Shown piece after piece: positions 6,934-14,513 of a stretch of 24,251 bases of DNA. This DNA comes from an uncultured Acetatifactor sp. (GTDB taxonomy: Bacteria; Bacillota; Clostridia; Lachnospirales; Lachnospiraceae). The position numbers and the translations under genes were made by a program. The notes beneath the pieces were generated by a model, which saw nothing but the letters and a program-made list of their open reading frames with translations, did no database searches and was not told where the DNA came from. The stretch is taken from contig NZ_CAJUCP010000006.1 of the NCBI RefSeq assembly GCF_910585425.1, positions 101,353-125,603 on the forward strand. Direction: 5' to 3'. Positions within the stretch are counted from its first letter, which is position 1. Each line of letters starts with the position of its first letter.

Positions 6934-7084
6934 GCGGCTAAGGGCAGCGCTCCGGCGGGGGGATTCTTCGCCGCACCGGGTGCGGGGAAGGCTTTCTGCC
7001 GAGGCGTGGCGGATTTCGGAGGGGCATCAAATAGGGCGCGGGGACCCCTGCCGCAGGGAAAAACGGGGGAGGACAGGAGAGGAC

Positions 7085-7939
7085 ATGTATTCTGAATGGG
7101 CAAAGGATGAGATACGGATAGAGGGGCTTGAGGTCTTCGCCCACCACGGCGTGTACCAGGAGGAGACGAAGAACGGTCAGTATTTCTACGTAAATGCGGT
7201 ATTGTATACAGACGTGCGCCGGGCGGGGAGCGAGGACGCCCTGGAGCGCACCGTAAATTACGGGACGGTATGCCATTTCATCACGGACTGGATGCAGGAG
7301 AACACCTGTCTGCTGCTGGAGGCGGTGGCGCAGCGGCTGAGCCAGGCGCTGCTTTTGGAGTTCGGGGCCATCGCCGCCCTGGAGCTGGAGATCCAGAAGC
7401 CCCACGCGCCCATCCGGCTGCCCTTCGGCAATGTGTCCGTGAAGGTGCGCAGAGGCTGGCACAGGGCATACATCGCCGTGGGATCCAACTTGGGGGACAG
7501 GAAGAGCCATATCCTAAGCGGCATCCTTGCCCTGAAGGTGCATCCCCTGATCGTGCTGAAAAGGGTGTCCGAGATGATCGTCACCAGGCCCTACGGCGGG
7601 GTGGAGCAGGAGGATTTCCTCAACGGCGCGCTGGAGATCGAGACGCTTCTGGAGCCGGAGGAGCTGCTGGAGGCCCTTCACCAGGTGGAGAATGCGGAAG
7701 GCAGGGAGAGGACGGTGCGCTGGGGCCCCAGGACGCTGGATCTGGACATCCTGTTCTATGACAGGATATGCTATGAGAGCGAGGATCTGGCGATTCCCCA
7801 TGTGGATTTGGAGAACAGGGACTTCGTCCTGAAGCCCATGGCGGAGATCGCGCCCTGTTTCCGGCATCCCGTAAGCGGCAGGACGATGACGGGGCTTCTG
7901 CGGGAGATGGAGGAAAGGACAGGGAAAGAGGGCGGCTGA
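7085..7939 (+). CDS. folBK: Bifunctional dihydroneopterin aldolase / HPPK (FolB-FolK fusion)
   Basis: 284 residues carrying two consecutive folate enzymes. The N-terminal part, to about residue 120, is FolB (dihydroneopterin aldolase): IRIEGLEVFAHHGVYQEE, the TVNYGTV segment, LLLEAVAQRLSQALL and an EIQKPHAPI tail. The C-terminal part is FolK (6-hydroxymethyl-dihydropterin pyrophosphokinase): AYIAVGSNLGDRKSHI, EQEDFLNGALEIET, RWGPRTLDLDILFYD with the metal-binding Asp pair, and AIPHVDLENRDFVLKPMAEIAP. Both halves look complete, giving two successive reactions on one chain; such fusions are common in Firmicutes. The ATG at 7085 follows AGGAGAGG closely. The 151-bp gap after folP holds a small GC-rich hairpin (6971-6985) but no gene. 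Confidence 0.95.
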   Translation: MYSEWAKDEIRIEGLEVFAHHGVYQEETKNGQYFYVNAVLYTDVRRAGSEDALERTVNYGTVCHFITDWMQENTCLLLEAVAQRLSQALLLEFGAIAALELEIQKPHAPIRLPFGNVSVKVRRGWHRAYIAVGSNLGDRKSHILSGILALKVHPLIVLKRVSEMIVTRPYGGVEQEDFLNGALEIETLLEPEELLEALHQVENAEGRERTVRWGPRTLDLDILFYDRICYESEDLAIPHVDLENRDFVLKPMAEIAPCFRHPVSGRTMTGLLREMEERTGKEGG

Positions 7940-7993
7940 ACGCCGCGGCAAGGAAAAAACGGGAGGACGACGGGAAGGGAGGTGATTCCACTC

Positions 7994-8068
7994 ATGAAAC
8001 ACATGCGGGACTATGTCCGAGATAACCACTCAGCACAGTTGACGGAAACTGTTGGCAGATTGTGCTGA
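7994..8068 (+). CDS. Putative 24-residue leader peptide upstream of the ABC exporter
   Basis: A short open frame from ATG 7994 to TGA 8066-8068, beginning MKHMRDYVRDNHS and ending VGRLC. It is preceded by AGGGAGGTGATT (about 7976-7987), almost perfectly complementary to the 16S rRNA tail and stronger than the site of any neighbouring gene. Its last third overlaps the left arm of one hairpin and the whole of the alternative hairpin described next. Such a strong site on a tiny frame, with mutually exclusive stems, suggests that translation of the peptide, rather than the peptide itself, may matter. No membrane or signal character is visible. Confidence 0.6.
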   Translation: MKHMRDYVRDNHSAQLTETVGRLC

Positions 8069-8155
8069 GGAGAAAGGAACCTGCTGGCAGTCGCAACTGT
8101 GCTGTTTCTCTAATCGGATGTTTCGACAGTATGCTTCAAGCGGAAGCTCAAACAT
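8029..8155 (+). promoter_or_regulatory. Structured leader with mutually exclusive hairpins (candidate attenuator)
   Basis: CTCAGCACA at 8029-8037 can pair with TGTGCTGAG at 8061-8069 (9 bp, perfect). The overlapping CAGCACAGTTG at 8031-8041 can instead pair with CAACTGTGCTG at 8094-8104 (11 bp, perfect). A further stem, GAGAAA 8070-8075 with TTTCTC 8105-8110, is compatible only with the first. A fourth, ATGTTT 8118-8123 with AAACAT 8150-8155, encloses GCTTC/GAAGC and ends just before the AAAAGGAG of the exporter gene. The leader peptide gene runs through the first stem. None of the stems has a clean T-run, so control could act at translation rather than by termination. Confidence 0.6.
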
Positions 8156-8173
8156 GAGAAAAGGAGTACAGTT

Positions 8174-9889
8174 ATGCGCTACATAAAAGATGTATTAAAA
8201 AAGAACAGGAAATGGGTCGTTGCATATCTGACAATCGGACTGTTCAACGCCTTCATGTCGAATTATAAGGCCGACTGTTTTCAGAGAATCGTAGACGGGC
8301 TGACAGACCGGACCATAACTTTTTACGGGATTCTGTTTTACGGCGGGGTTCTCTTTGTGACCTTTGGGATGAACTATGTGGACGTGTACCCCACGGTAAA
8401 GCTGGACAATGACATCTACCTGGATTTCAAGCTGCTGGCCTTACAGAAGATTGGGAGGATGGATTACGCCGAATACCAGAAGCTGGGGACGGGGAAGCTG
8501 ATACAGCAGATCGAGAACGGGGCCAAGGCCGGAAAGGGAGTCCTCTACGACTTCTGGTTCGAGGTGGTGAGGAACCTGGTGCCGACGATTCTGTTCAGCC
8601 TGTTCTTCATCTGGAAGATAGACCCGAAGATAACCTGCTTCCTGCTGGCCGGGTATGTGATCGTATTCATCGTGACCAACCTGCTGCTGAGAGGGCTCTA
8701 CCAGATAAAGGAAAGGATACTGACCAACGAGGAGGAACTGAACCATTTCCTGGTGCGGGGCTTCATGGAGATGCCTCTTTTCCGGATGAAGCGCCAGTTC
8801 CCGGGGGAGGTGAGGAAAGCGCTGGGGGCCAAGCGGACCATCGTGGCGGCAAAGGTGAAGATGTCCATGATACATGAGGCCTTTTTCACCATATTCGCCC
8901 TGCTGGTGGCCTGCCTGGACATCGGAATCCTGGTCTACGCCTGGAAAGGGGGCCATCTGACTGTGGGAGCCGTGGTGGCACTGATCGCGCTGATCGACAA
9001 TGCCTATGTGCCCATAGCCATCTTCAATGTGATTTACGTCCAGTACAAGCTGAACCTGACGGCGTGGCACCGGTTCGCGGAGGTGCTGGATCAGAAGGAG
9101 GACGTACAGCTTTCGGAGGGCGCTGCCTTTGATACCCTGGCAAGAGAAATCCGAGTGGAGGAGCTGTCCCTTTCCTACGGAGGGGCTCCGGGAGAGGGCA
9201 GGAGAGCAGTGGATTCCGTGAGCCTCATTGTCAGGAAGGGCGAGAAGGTGGCGTTCGTGGGCGAGTCCGGCTCCGGAAAGTCTACGCTTGCCAAGGCGCT
9301 GGTGGGGCTGCTGAAATATGAGGAGGGCGATATCCTTTATGACGGCGAGCCGCTGCGGAATCTCTCCCTGGAATCCCTGTATGGGAAAGCCTCCTATCTG
9401 TCCCAGGATACACCTGTGTTTGACGGGACGATCCGGGAAAATCTGGTTTTCGACAGGGAAGTGCCGGATGAGGACATGCGCGCAGCCATGGAGCGGGTAC
9501 AGCTCCTGCCATTGCTTTCATCCCTGGACAAGGGAATGGATACCAGGATCGGGGAGAAAGGGGCCTGCCTGTCCGGCGGGGAAAAGCAGCGGCTGGCTTT
9601 GGCCAGGCTCCTGCTCGACCGTCCGGAGATCGTCGTGCTGGACGAGGCCACGTCGGCGCTGGACAATGTGACGGAAAGCATCGTCATGAAGAATGTCCTG
9701 GAGCAGGTAAAGGACGCCACGGTGATCTCCATCGCCCACCGCCTGTCCTCCATCAGAGGATTCGACCACATATTCGTATTCAAAGAGGGAAGGATAGTGG
9801 GAAGCGGGACTTTTGAGGAGCTGCTGGCGGGCAACAGCTATTTTGCGCAGCTATACAGGAAAGAGAAAGAGAGAGGCCATGGGGACTGA
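8174..9889 (+). CDS. ABC exporter, fused membrane and ATPase domains
   Basis: 571-residue half transporter of the type IV exporter (MsbA/Sav1866-like) group, expected to act as a dimer. The N-terminal part (about 1-310) holds six hydrophobic segments, e.g. WVVAYLTIGLFNAFM, ILFYGGVLFVTFGM, FLLAGYVIVFIVTNLLL and AFFTIFALLVACLDIGILVYA. The ATPase has Walker A GESGSGKST (363-371), Q-loop SYLSQDT, signature LSGGEKQRL (466-474), Walker B ending in Asp490-Glu491, and the switch His522 in SIAHRLSS; all catalytic residues are present. The substrate cannot be told; drug, peptide or lipid export are all possible. ATG 8174 has AAAAGGAG 8 nt upstream. The only other gene in the unit is the leader peptide, so regulation through the leader is likely. 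It converges on the Gx transporter gene, whose stop lies 6 bp away. Confidence 0.9.
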   Translation: MRYIKDVLKKNRKWVVAYLTIGLFNAFMSNYKADCFQRIVDGLTDRTITFYGILFYGGVLFVTFGMNYVDVYPTVKLDNDIYLDFKLLALQKIGRMDYAEYQKLGTGKLIQQIENGAKAGKGVLYDFWFEVVRNLVPTILFSLFFIWKIDPKITCFLLAGYVIVFIVTNLLLRGLYQIKERILTNEEELNHFLVRGFMEMPLFRMKRQFPGEVRKALGAKRTIVAAKVKMSMIHEAFFTIFALLVACLDIGILVYAWKGGHLTVGAVVALIALIDNAYVPIAIFNVIYVQYKLNLTAWHRFAEVLDQKEDVQLSEGAAFDTLAREIRVEELSLSYGGAPGEGRRAVDSVSLIVRKGEKVAFVGESGSGKSTLAKALVGLLKYEEGDILYDGEPLRNLSLESLYGKASYLSQDTPVFDGTIRENLVFDREVPDEDMRAAMERVQLLPLLSSLDKGMDTRIGEKGACLSGGEKQRLALARLLLDRPEIVVLDEATSALDNVTESIVMKNVLEQVKDATVISIAHRLSSIRGFDHIFVFKEGRIVGSGTFEELLAGNSYFAQLYRKEKERGHGD

Positions 9890-9895
9890 CGCGTT

Positions 9896-10414
9896 TTATG
9901 GGATAGCTGAGGGGAAATCTGAGAGGAAAGGCCCGAGGAACTTTCCGGCGAATCCGGCGCAGAGCCCTGTGAAAAGCCCTGTGAGGATCCCGCCGATGAT
10001 CAGGAAGGGCAGATAGGCCAGCACGCCCGGGGTGCGGGTGACGGCGAAAGCCATGGCTAACTGGCCCAGGTTATGGGCCAGCCCGCCCATGGCCCCCGTG
10101 AGGAAGATGAGCCTCTTTTGCAGGATGCGCATCACCAGCGCCATGGCGCAGAGGCTGCACAGCCCTCCGGCCAGGCTGTAGAGCAGGGACAGGGCCTGCC
10201 CGAAGAGGAAAGAGGACAGCAGTATCCTGGAAACCAGCACGAGGACAGCGTCCCTGGCGCGGAAGCTCCGCAGCAGCAGCAAAGTGACGATATTGGCCAG
10301 GCCCAGCTTGATGCCCGGAACGGGCACCAGGGGCGGGATGGCGCTCTCGATGGCGTAGACGGCCAGGGACAGGGTGGTGAAGAGGGCTAAAAGGGCAGTC
10401 TTTCTGACGGACAT
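9896..10414 (-). CDS. Gx transporter family membrane protein (heptaprenyl diphosphate synthase component I-like, PF07456)
   Basis: 172 residues with about five hydrophobic segments, starting MSVRKTALLALFTTLSLAVY and containing ESAIPPLVPVPGIKLGLANI, the conserved loop of this family, then GAMGGLAHNLGQLAMAF and PFLIIGGILTGLFTGLCAG. The family is named from heptaprenyl diphosphate synthase component I but its members look like small ECF-type S-component transporters, and no prenyl transferase motif is present. Probable substrate: a small hydrophobic or flavin-related precursor; this is inference from the neighbours. The start at 10414 has AAAGGAAG upstream on the minus strand; an earlier in-frame start would add a Pro/Gly-rich stretch not typical of the family. 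It is downstream of the NusG-II gene and likely cotranscribed with it. Confidence 0.85.
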   Translation of the reverse strand: MSVRKTALLALFTTLSLAVYAIESAIPPLVPVPGIKLGLANIVTLLLLRSFRARDAVLVLVSRILLSSFLFGQALSLLYSLAGGLCSLCAMALVMRILQKRLIFLTGAMGGLAHNLGQLAMAFAVTRTPGVLAYLPFLIIGGILTGLFTGLCAGFAGKFLGPFLSDFPSAIP

Positions 10415-10485
10415 ATGTTCTTCCTTTCTGTGGAGGCCTGGGGGAGGTCCGGCGGGCTGCGGCCTGCCAAAGGGATTCACCGGAA

Positions 10486-10890
10486 TCAATAGGCGACGGC
10501 ATCCGGCGCCGCCCCCGGAGAATCGGACACAGGCCGCAGCCGGATCACCAGCCGGTTGGGCAGGCAGGTGATGGGCAGCTTCGCGTCGCTGATGAAGCCC
10601 TGGTGGACGCAGATTAAGTCCGGGCAGTCCGCGGAGATGATGGCGATGCTGCCGGTACGGGCTTCAATCTCATTGACGCAGCCGTTCTCACCCTGTACGG
10701 TGAAAGTGTACGTCTCGGAGACATCGCTTAAATATATGCTTTTTATCAATATTCCGTCCTGGAAGATGTCTGCGGCATAATCGGCCCCGCTCTTATCGGA
10801 GAGCAGATAGAGGAGGCTGGCCGCGGACAGGAGCAGAAGGAATGCCGTAATGACGGCCGCGGGCTTTCGCCAGGATGTATTCTCTTTCAC
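10486..10890 (-). CDS. NusG domain II-containing membrane-anchored protein
   Basis: 134 residues. An N-terminal membrane segment (about residues 11-29, AVITAFLLLLSAASLLYLL) is followed by a NusG domain II-like beta-rich domain exposed outside: ILIKSIYLSD, ETYTFTVQGENGCVNEIEAR, and the Cys-containing ISADCPDLICVHQGFISD, then PITCLPNRLVIRL. These two Cys clusters (CPDLIC, ITC) are typical of the PF07009 stand-alone family. The start is taken as GTG 10888-10890, with AGAAAGG about 10 nt upstream on the minus strand; an earlier ATG-like start at 10959 would give a less plausible N-terminus. It is divergent from apbE, with about 83 bp between starts. The trio NusG-II, Gx and ApbE recurs in Firmicutes and is likely linked to extracytosolic flavin redox. 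Confidence 0.85.
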   Translation of the reverse strand: MKENTSWRKPAAVITAFLLLLSAASLLYLLSDKSGADYAADIFQDGILIKSIYLSDVSETYTFTVQGENGCVNEIEARTGSIAIISADCPDLICVHQGFISDAKLPITCLPNRLVIRLRPVSDSPGAAPDAVAY

Positions 10891-10973
10891 GCGACTTGGC
10901 CTTTCTGTGGATTCAATGTGGAGGTGCGCAGGATGCGTCCTCCCCAAACAGTATAGCAAAAAGGAATGGGAAA

Positions 10974-12089
10974 ATGAAGCATTTTTTTAGGACATTGGCA
11001 TCTGCCCTCACGGTGGCGGCTCTCCTGTGCTGCGGCTGCGCGGACATGGGAGCGGGTACGGCGGCGCAGCCCGGCGCGCAGGAGGGAGATGGCGGGCATG
11101 GGGACAGCGCAGGGCCATGGCAGTACGCGGACACCGCCATGGGCACGGTGGTGCAGATGACGGTCTATGCGGAGCGCCAGGAGGCGGCGGAGACGTTCTC
11201 CGGGCAGGCCATGGAACTGCTGGCAGGGCTGGAGCGTGAGAAAATCTCCTGGCGGCTGGACACCTCAGAGGTATGCCGCGCCAACGAGTCCGCAGGCAGC
11301 GCTCAGGGCTTCCTGCTTTCGGGGGAGCTTTCGGCTCTGCTTTCGGACTGCCTGGAGCTGTGGGAGCGCTCGGAAGGGGCCTTTGACGTGACACTGGGGG
11401 CGGTGACGCGGCTGTGGAACATCGACCAGTGGGCTGCAGGAGAGGCATCGGGAGACTTCAGCCCGCCCTCGGAGGAGCTTCTGGCTCAGGCGCTGGAGCG
11501 CTGCGGGAGCGGCAGGCTGCGGCTTGCAGAGGAGGGCGCTGCCGGGGACGGGGGAATGCGCCTTTATATGCCGGAGGGCATGGGGCTTGACCTGGGAGCC
11601 GTGGGCAAGGGCCTTGCCATGGAGAAGACGCTGGCCCTGCTGGCAGACCGGCCGGAAGTGACGGGGGCAGTGATATCCCTGGGCGGCAGCATATTGACCT
11701 GCGGCAGCAAGCCGGAGGGCGCCCCCTGGCGGGTGGGCATCGTGGATCCCTTTGACACCTCGGGCAGCATCGGCATCCTGACCCTGGAGGGGCAGTGGTG
11801 CATATCCACCTCCGGGGATTACGAGCGGTACGTGGAGGCGGATGGGGTGCGCTATCATCACATCCTGGATCCGGAGACCGGAGCCCCGGCAGTCAGCGAT
11901 GTGCGGGGCGTGACGATCCTCATGAAGGACGGTCTGCTCTGCGACGGCCTGTCCACGGCCTGCTATATCCTGGGGCCGGAGAAAGGGATGGATCTGGCCG
12001 GGCAGTATGGGGCGGAGGCGCTGTTCGTCATGGCGGACGGAGAAATCGTGATGTCGGAGGGGATGGAGCAGTGTTTCACGGAACAGTGA
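10974..12089 (+). CDS. apbE: FAD:protein FMN transferase, lipoprotein
   Basis: 371-residue ApbE-family enzyme that moves FMN from FAD onto a threonine of target proteins outside the cytoplasm. The N-terminus is a lipoprotein signal: MKHFFRTLASALTVAALL then CCGC with the lipid-bearing Cys at about residue 22. The catalytic domain shows DTAMGTVVQMTVY, GLDLGAVGKGLAMEKT, VISLGGSILTCG, the metal-binding STSGDYERYVEADG, HHILDPETGAPA and the late CDGLSTACYILG. Gly/Asp/Glu-rich stretches near residues 35-50 and 195-200 are unusual but lie outside the core. The ATG at 10974 has AAAGGA upstream, and the signal peptide fixes the choice. Flavin acceptor proteins (for example with FMN-binding domains) are not in this window. 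It reads out into the AT-rich leader of purA, where a new promoter lies. Confidence 0.93.
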   Translation: MKHFFRTLASALTVAALLCCGCADMGAGTAAQPGAQEGDGGHGDSAGPWQYADTAMGTVVQMTVYAERQEAAETFSGQAMELLAGLEREKISWRLDTSEVCRANESAGSAQGFLLSGELSALLSDCLELWERSEGAFDVTLGAVTRLWNIDQWAAGEASGDFSPPSEELLAQALERCGSGRLRLAEEGAAGDGGMRLYMPEGMGLDLGAVGKGLAMEKTLALLADRPEVTGAVISLGGSILTCGSKPEGAPWRVGIVDPFDTSGSIGILTLEGQWCISTSGDYERYVEADGVRYHHILDPETGAPAVSDVRGVTILMKDGLLCDGLSTACYILGPEKGMDLAGQYGAEALFVMADGEIVMSEGMEQCFTEQ

Positions 12090-12138
12090 AATTTGTATAA
12101 AATAATGTGTACTTATGGTAACTATAATATTTATTGAT

Positions 12139-12167
12139 TTTACTTATGATACAGAATATAGTATAAT
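12139..12167 (+). promoter_or_regulatory. Promoter for purA
   Basis: TATAAT at 12162-12167 lies 17 bp after TTTACT at 12139-12144, in a strongly AT-rich stretch after apbE. A second TATAAT at 12123-12128 has no good -35 partner and may be a weaker site. Confidence 0.55.
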
Positions 12168-12187
12168 AGTATAGTAAAAGAAGATGA

Positions 12188-12243
12188 TAGAATCCGGTTT
12201 TGCAGGGATTCTATTTTCATGACATCCTGCCGCCAGGGGCAGG
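12188..12243 (+). promoter_or_regulatory. Two hairpins in the purA leader
   Basis: TAGAATCC at 12188-12195 pairs with GGATTCTA at 12206-12213, followed by TTTTCAT, resembling a weak terminator. A second stem, CCTGCC 12226-12231 with GGCAGG 12238-12243, lies just before the GGAGGA ribosome site. Neither resembles a known purine riboswitch. Confidence 0.4.
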
Positions 12244-12258
12244 GAATGGAGGAGAATT

Positions 12259-13551
12259 ATGGTCAAGGCAATCGTAGGGGCCAACTGGGGCGATGAGGGA
12301 AAAGGTAAGATTACGGACATGATGGCGCAGGAAGCCGATATTGTAGTACGGTTTCAGGGCGGCGCCAACGCGGGGCACACCATCGTGAACGATTACGGGA
12401 AATTTGCGCTGCACACCCTTCCGTCCGGCGTGTTCTACAGCCATATCACGAATATCATAGGCAACGGCGTGGCGCTGAACATACCGCTGCTGTTTGGAGA
12501 AGTCCAGTCTCTGGTGGAGCGCAGCGTCCCCAGCCCGAAGCTGCTGGTGTCAGACCGGGCGCAGATTGTCATGCCCTACCACATCCTTCTGGATCAGTAC
12601 GAGGAGGAGAGGCTGGGCGGGAAGTCCTTCGGCTCCACCAAATCCGGCATCGCGCCTTTCTATTCCGATAAATATGCCAAAATCGGCTTCCAGGTAAGCG
12701 AGCTTTTCGATGAGGAGATCCTGCGGGAGAAGGTGCAGCGGGTCTGCGAGCTGAAGAACGTGCTCTTCGAGCATCTCTACCACAAGCCTGCGATCAGGCC
12801 GGAGGAGCTGCTGGAGACCCTCCACGGGTACAGGGACATGGTGGCGCCTTTCGTGTGCGATGTGTCCGTATTCCTGGACAAGGCCCTGAAGGAGGGCAAG
12901 ACGGTGCTGCTGGAGGGGCAGTTGGGCACCCTGAAGGATCCGGACCACGGCATCTATCCCATGGTGACTTCCTCCTCCACCCTGGCGGCCTTCGGCGCGA
13001 TCGGAGCAGGGCTGCCTCCCTATGAGATCGGACAGATCGTGACGGTCTGCAAGGCGTATTCTTCCGCGGTGGGCGCGGGCGCCTTTGTGTCCGAGCTGTT
13101 CGGCGACGAGGCGGAGGAGCTGCGCCGCAGGGGCGGAGATGGCGGAGAGTACGGCGCCACCACCGGACGGCCCAGGCGGGTGGGATGGTTCGACTGCGTG
13201 GCCTCCAGGTACGGATGCCGCATGCAGGGCACTACGGACGTGGCCTTCACGGTGCTGGACGTGCTGGGCTATCTGGACGAGATTCCCGTGTGCGTGGGCT
13301 ATGAGATCGACGGAGAGGTCACCACGGACTTTCCTGTGACCAGCAGGCTCTCCAAGGCAAAGCCTGTGTTCGAGAAGCTGCCCGGGTGGAAATGTGAGAC
13401 CAGGGGCATCCGGAAGTACGAAGAACTGCCGGAAAATTGCCGGAAATACATTGAGTTCATAGAGGAGAGGATCGGCTATCCCATCACCATGGTCAGCAAC
13501 GGGCCGGGCAGGGAGGACATCATCTACAGAGAGTCGCCCTTGGCGCGGTAA
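12259..13551 (+). CDS. purA: Adenylosuccinate synthase
   Basis: 430-residue cytosolic enzyme that joins IMP and aspartate with GTP to make adenylosuccinate, the first step from IMP to AMP. The N-terminal MVKAIVGANWGDEGKGKITD carries the GDEGKGK P-loop-like motif; VVRFQGGANAGHTI with the catalytic His follows. Downstream are QIVMPYHILLDQYEEE, STKSGIAPFYSDKYAKIG, TVLLEGQLGTLKD, TSSSTLAAFGAIGAGLPP and ATTGRPRRVGWFD. The size and motifs are complete. The GGAGGA site sits 6 nt before the ATG at 12259. A LysR gene starts 8 bp after its stop, so the two are probably one transcript. Confidence 0.96.
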   Translation: MVKAIVGANWGDEGKGKITDMMAQEADIVVRFQGGANAGHTIVNDYGKFALHTLPSGVFYSHITNIIGNGVALNIPLLFGEVQSLVERSVPSPKLLVSDRAQIVMPYHILLDQYEEERLGGKSFGSTKSGIAPFYSDKYAKIGFQVSELFDEEILREKVQRVCELKNVLFEHLYHKPAIRPEELLETLHGYRDMVAPFVCDVSVFLDKALKEGKTVLLEGQLGTLKDPDHGIYPMVTSSSTLAAFGAIGAGLPPYEIGQIVTVCKAYSSAVGAGAFVSELFGDEAEELRRRGGDGGEYGATTGRPRRVGWFDCVASRYGCRMQGTTDVAFTVLDVLGYLDEIPVCVGYEIDGEVTTDFPVTSRLSKAKPVFEKLPGWKCETRGIRKYEELPENCRKYIEFIEERIGYPITMVSNGPGREDIIYRESPLAR

Positions 13552-13559
13552 GGGGAGCC

Positions 13560-14450
13560 ATGGTCGGAAATCTGGAATATTTCAAGGTGTTCTATTATAC
13601 CGCGAAGCTGGGAAGCGTCACAGGGGCGGCCAATGAGCTCTCCCTGTCGCAGCCCGCGGTAAGCCAGTCCTTGAAAGCCCTGGAGAAGAGCCTGGGGGTG
13701 ACCCTGTTCCAGCGGGCCTCCAGGGGCGTGCGCCTCACAGGGGAGGGACAGATCCTGTACTCCTATGTGGAGAAAGGGTACGAGGAGATAGAGCGGGGCG
13801 TGGAAAAGGTGCGGAAGATGCTGAACCTGGAGCTGGGGGAGGTGCACATCGGGGCCAGCGACATGACCCTGCGCTTTTATCTGCTGCCCTTTCTGGAGGA
13901 GTTCCATGAGAGGCATCCCGGCATCAAGGTCATGGTGGCAAATGCGCCTACGCCGGAGACATTGAAGCTCCTGCGGGCCGGGACAATCGACTTCGGCGTG
14001 GTGAGCACCCCTTTCCCCAGGGAGGGGGACATCCGCGCGGAGCTTGTGCGGGAGATTGAAGACGTGTTCGTAGCCGGGCGCAGGTTCACTTCCTATAAAA
14101 ACAAGATGCTGGATCTCCAGGAGCTGGAGAAACTGCCCCTTATCTTCCTGGAGGGGAGCACCAGCACCAGGGCCTACATGGACGCCTACCTGGCGGAGAA
14201 TGGCGTGGCCGTGCAGCCGGAGTTCGAGCTGTCCACCAGCGATATGATCGTCCAGTTCGCCCTGCGTAATCTGGGGATAGGCTGCGTGGTCAGGGACTTT
14301 GCCACGGAAGCCCTGGAGTCCGGGCGTTTGTTCGAGCTGAGGTTCAATAAAATGATACCCAAAAGGGAGTTCTGCGTGGTCACCAGCCGGAAATCCCCCC
14401 TTGGGGCGGCGGCCGGGAAGCTTCTGGACATTATGGGGACGGATTCGTGA
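13560..14450 (+). CDS. LysR-family transcriptional regulator
   Basis: 296 residues. The N-terminal winged helix-turn-helix is clear: LEYFKVFYYTAKLGSVTGAANELSLS, then QPAVSQSLKALEKSLGVTLFQRASRGVRLTGEG. The rest is the two-lobed periplasmic-binding-like effector domain, beginning GEVHIGASDMTLRFYLLPFLEEFHERHPGI. The effector is unknown. The gene follows purA directly (8 bp, with GGGGAG as ribosome site), which is unusual for LysR genes, usually divergent from their target; an autoregulated or linked target cannot be seen. A HAD phosphatase follows after 63 bp. Confidence 0.92.
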   Translation: MVGNLEYFKVFYYTAKLGSVTGAANELSLSQPAVSQSLKALEKSLGVTLFQRASRGVRLTGEGQILYSYVEKGYEEIERGVEKVRKMLNLELGEVHIGASDMTLRFYLLPFLEEFHERHPGIKVMVANAPTPETLKLLRAGTIDFGVVSTPFPREGDIRAELVREIEDVFVAGRRFTSYKNKMLDLQELEKLPLIFLEGSTSTRAYMDAYLAENGVAVQPEFELSTSDMIVQFALRNLGIGCVVRDFATEALESGRLFELRFNKMIPKREFCVVTSRKSPLGAAAGKLLDIMGTDS

Positions 14451-14513
14451 CACCAGGAGTCAGGGCCGGGAAAGCCCGGGGGCCATGGCGGTATCGGAAT
14501 AGGAGGGAGCAGG

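Noticed and set aside
12123..12258. Purine riboswitch before purA
   Set aside because: The leader is short, the conserved core and loop-loop contacts are not visible, and only two simple hairpins are seen.
13524..14453. 309-codon minus-strand frame opposite the LysR gene
   Set aside because: LysR is unambiguous on the plus strand; the frame is its reverse-strand shadow.
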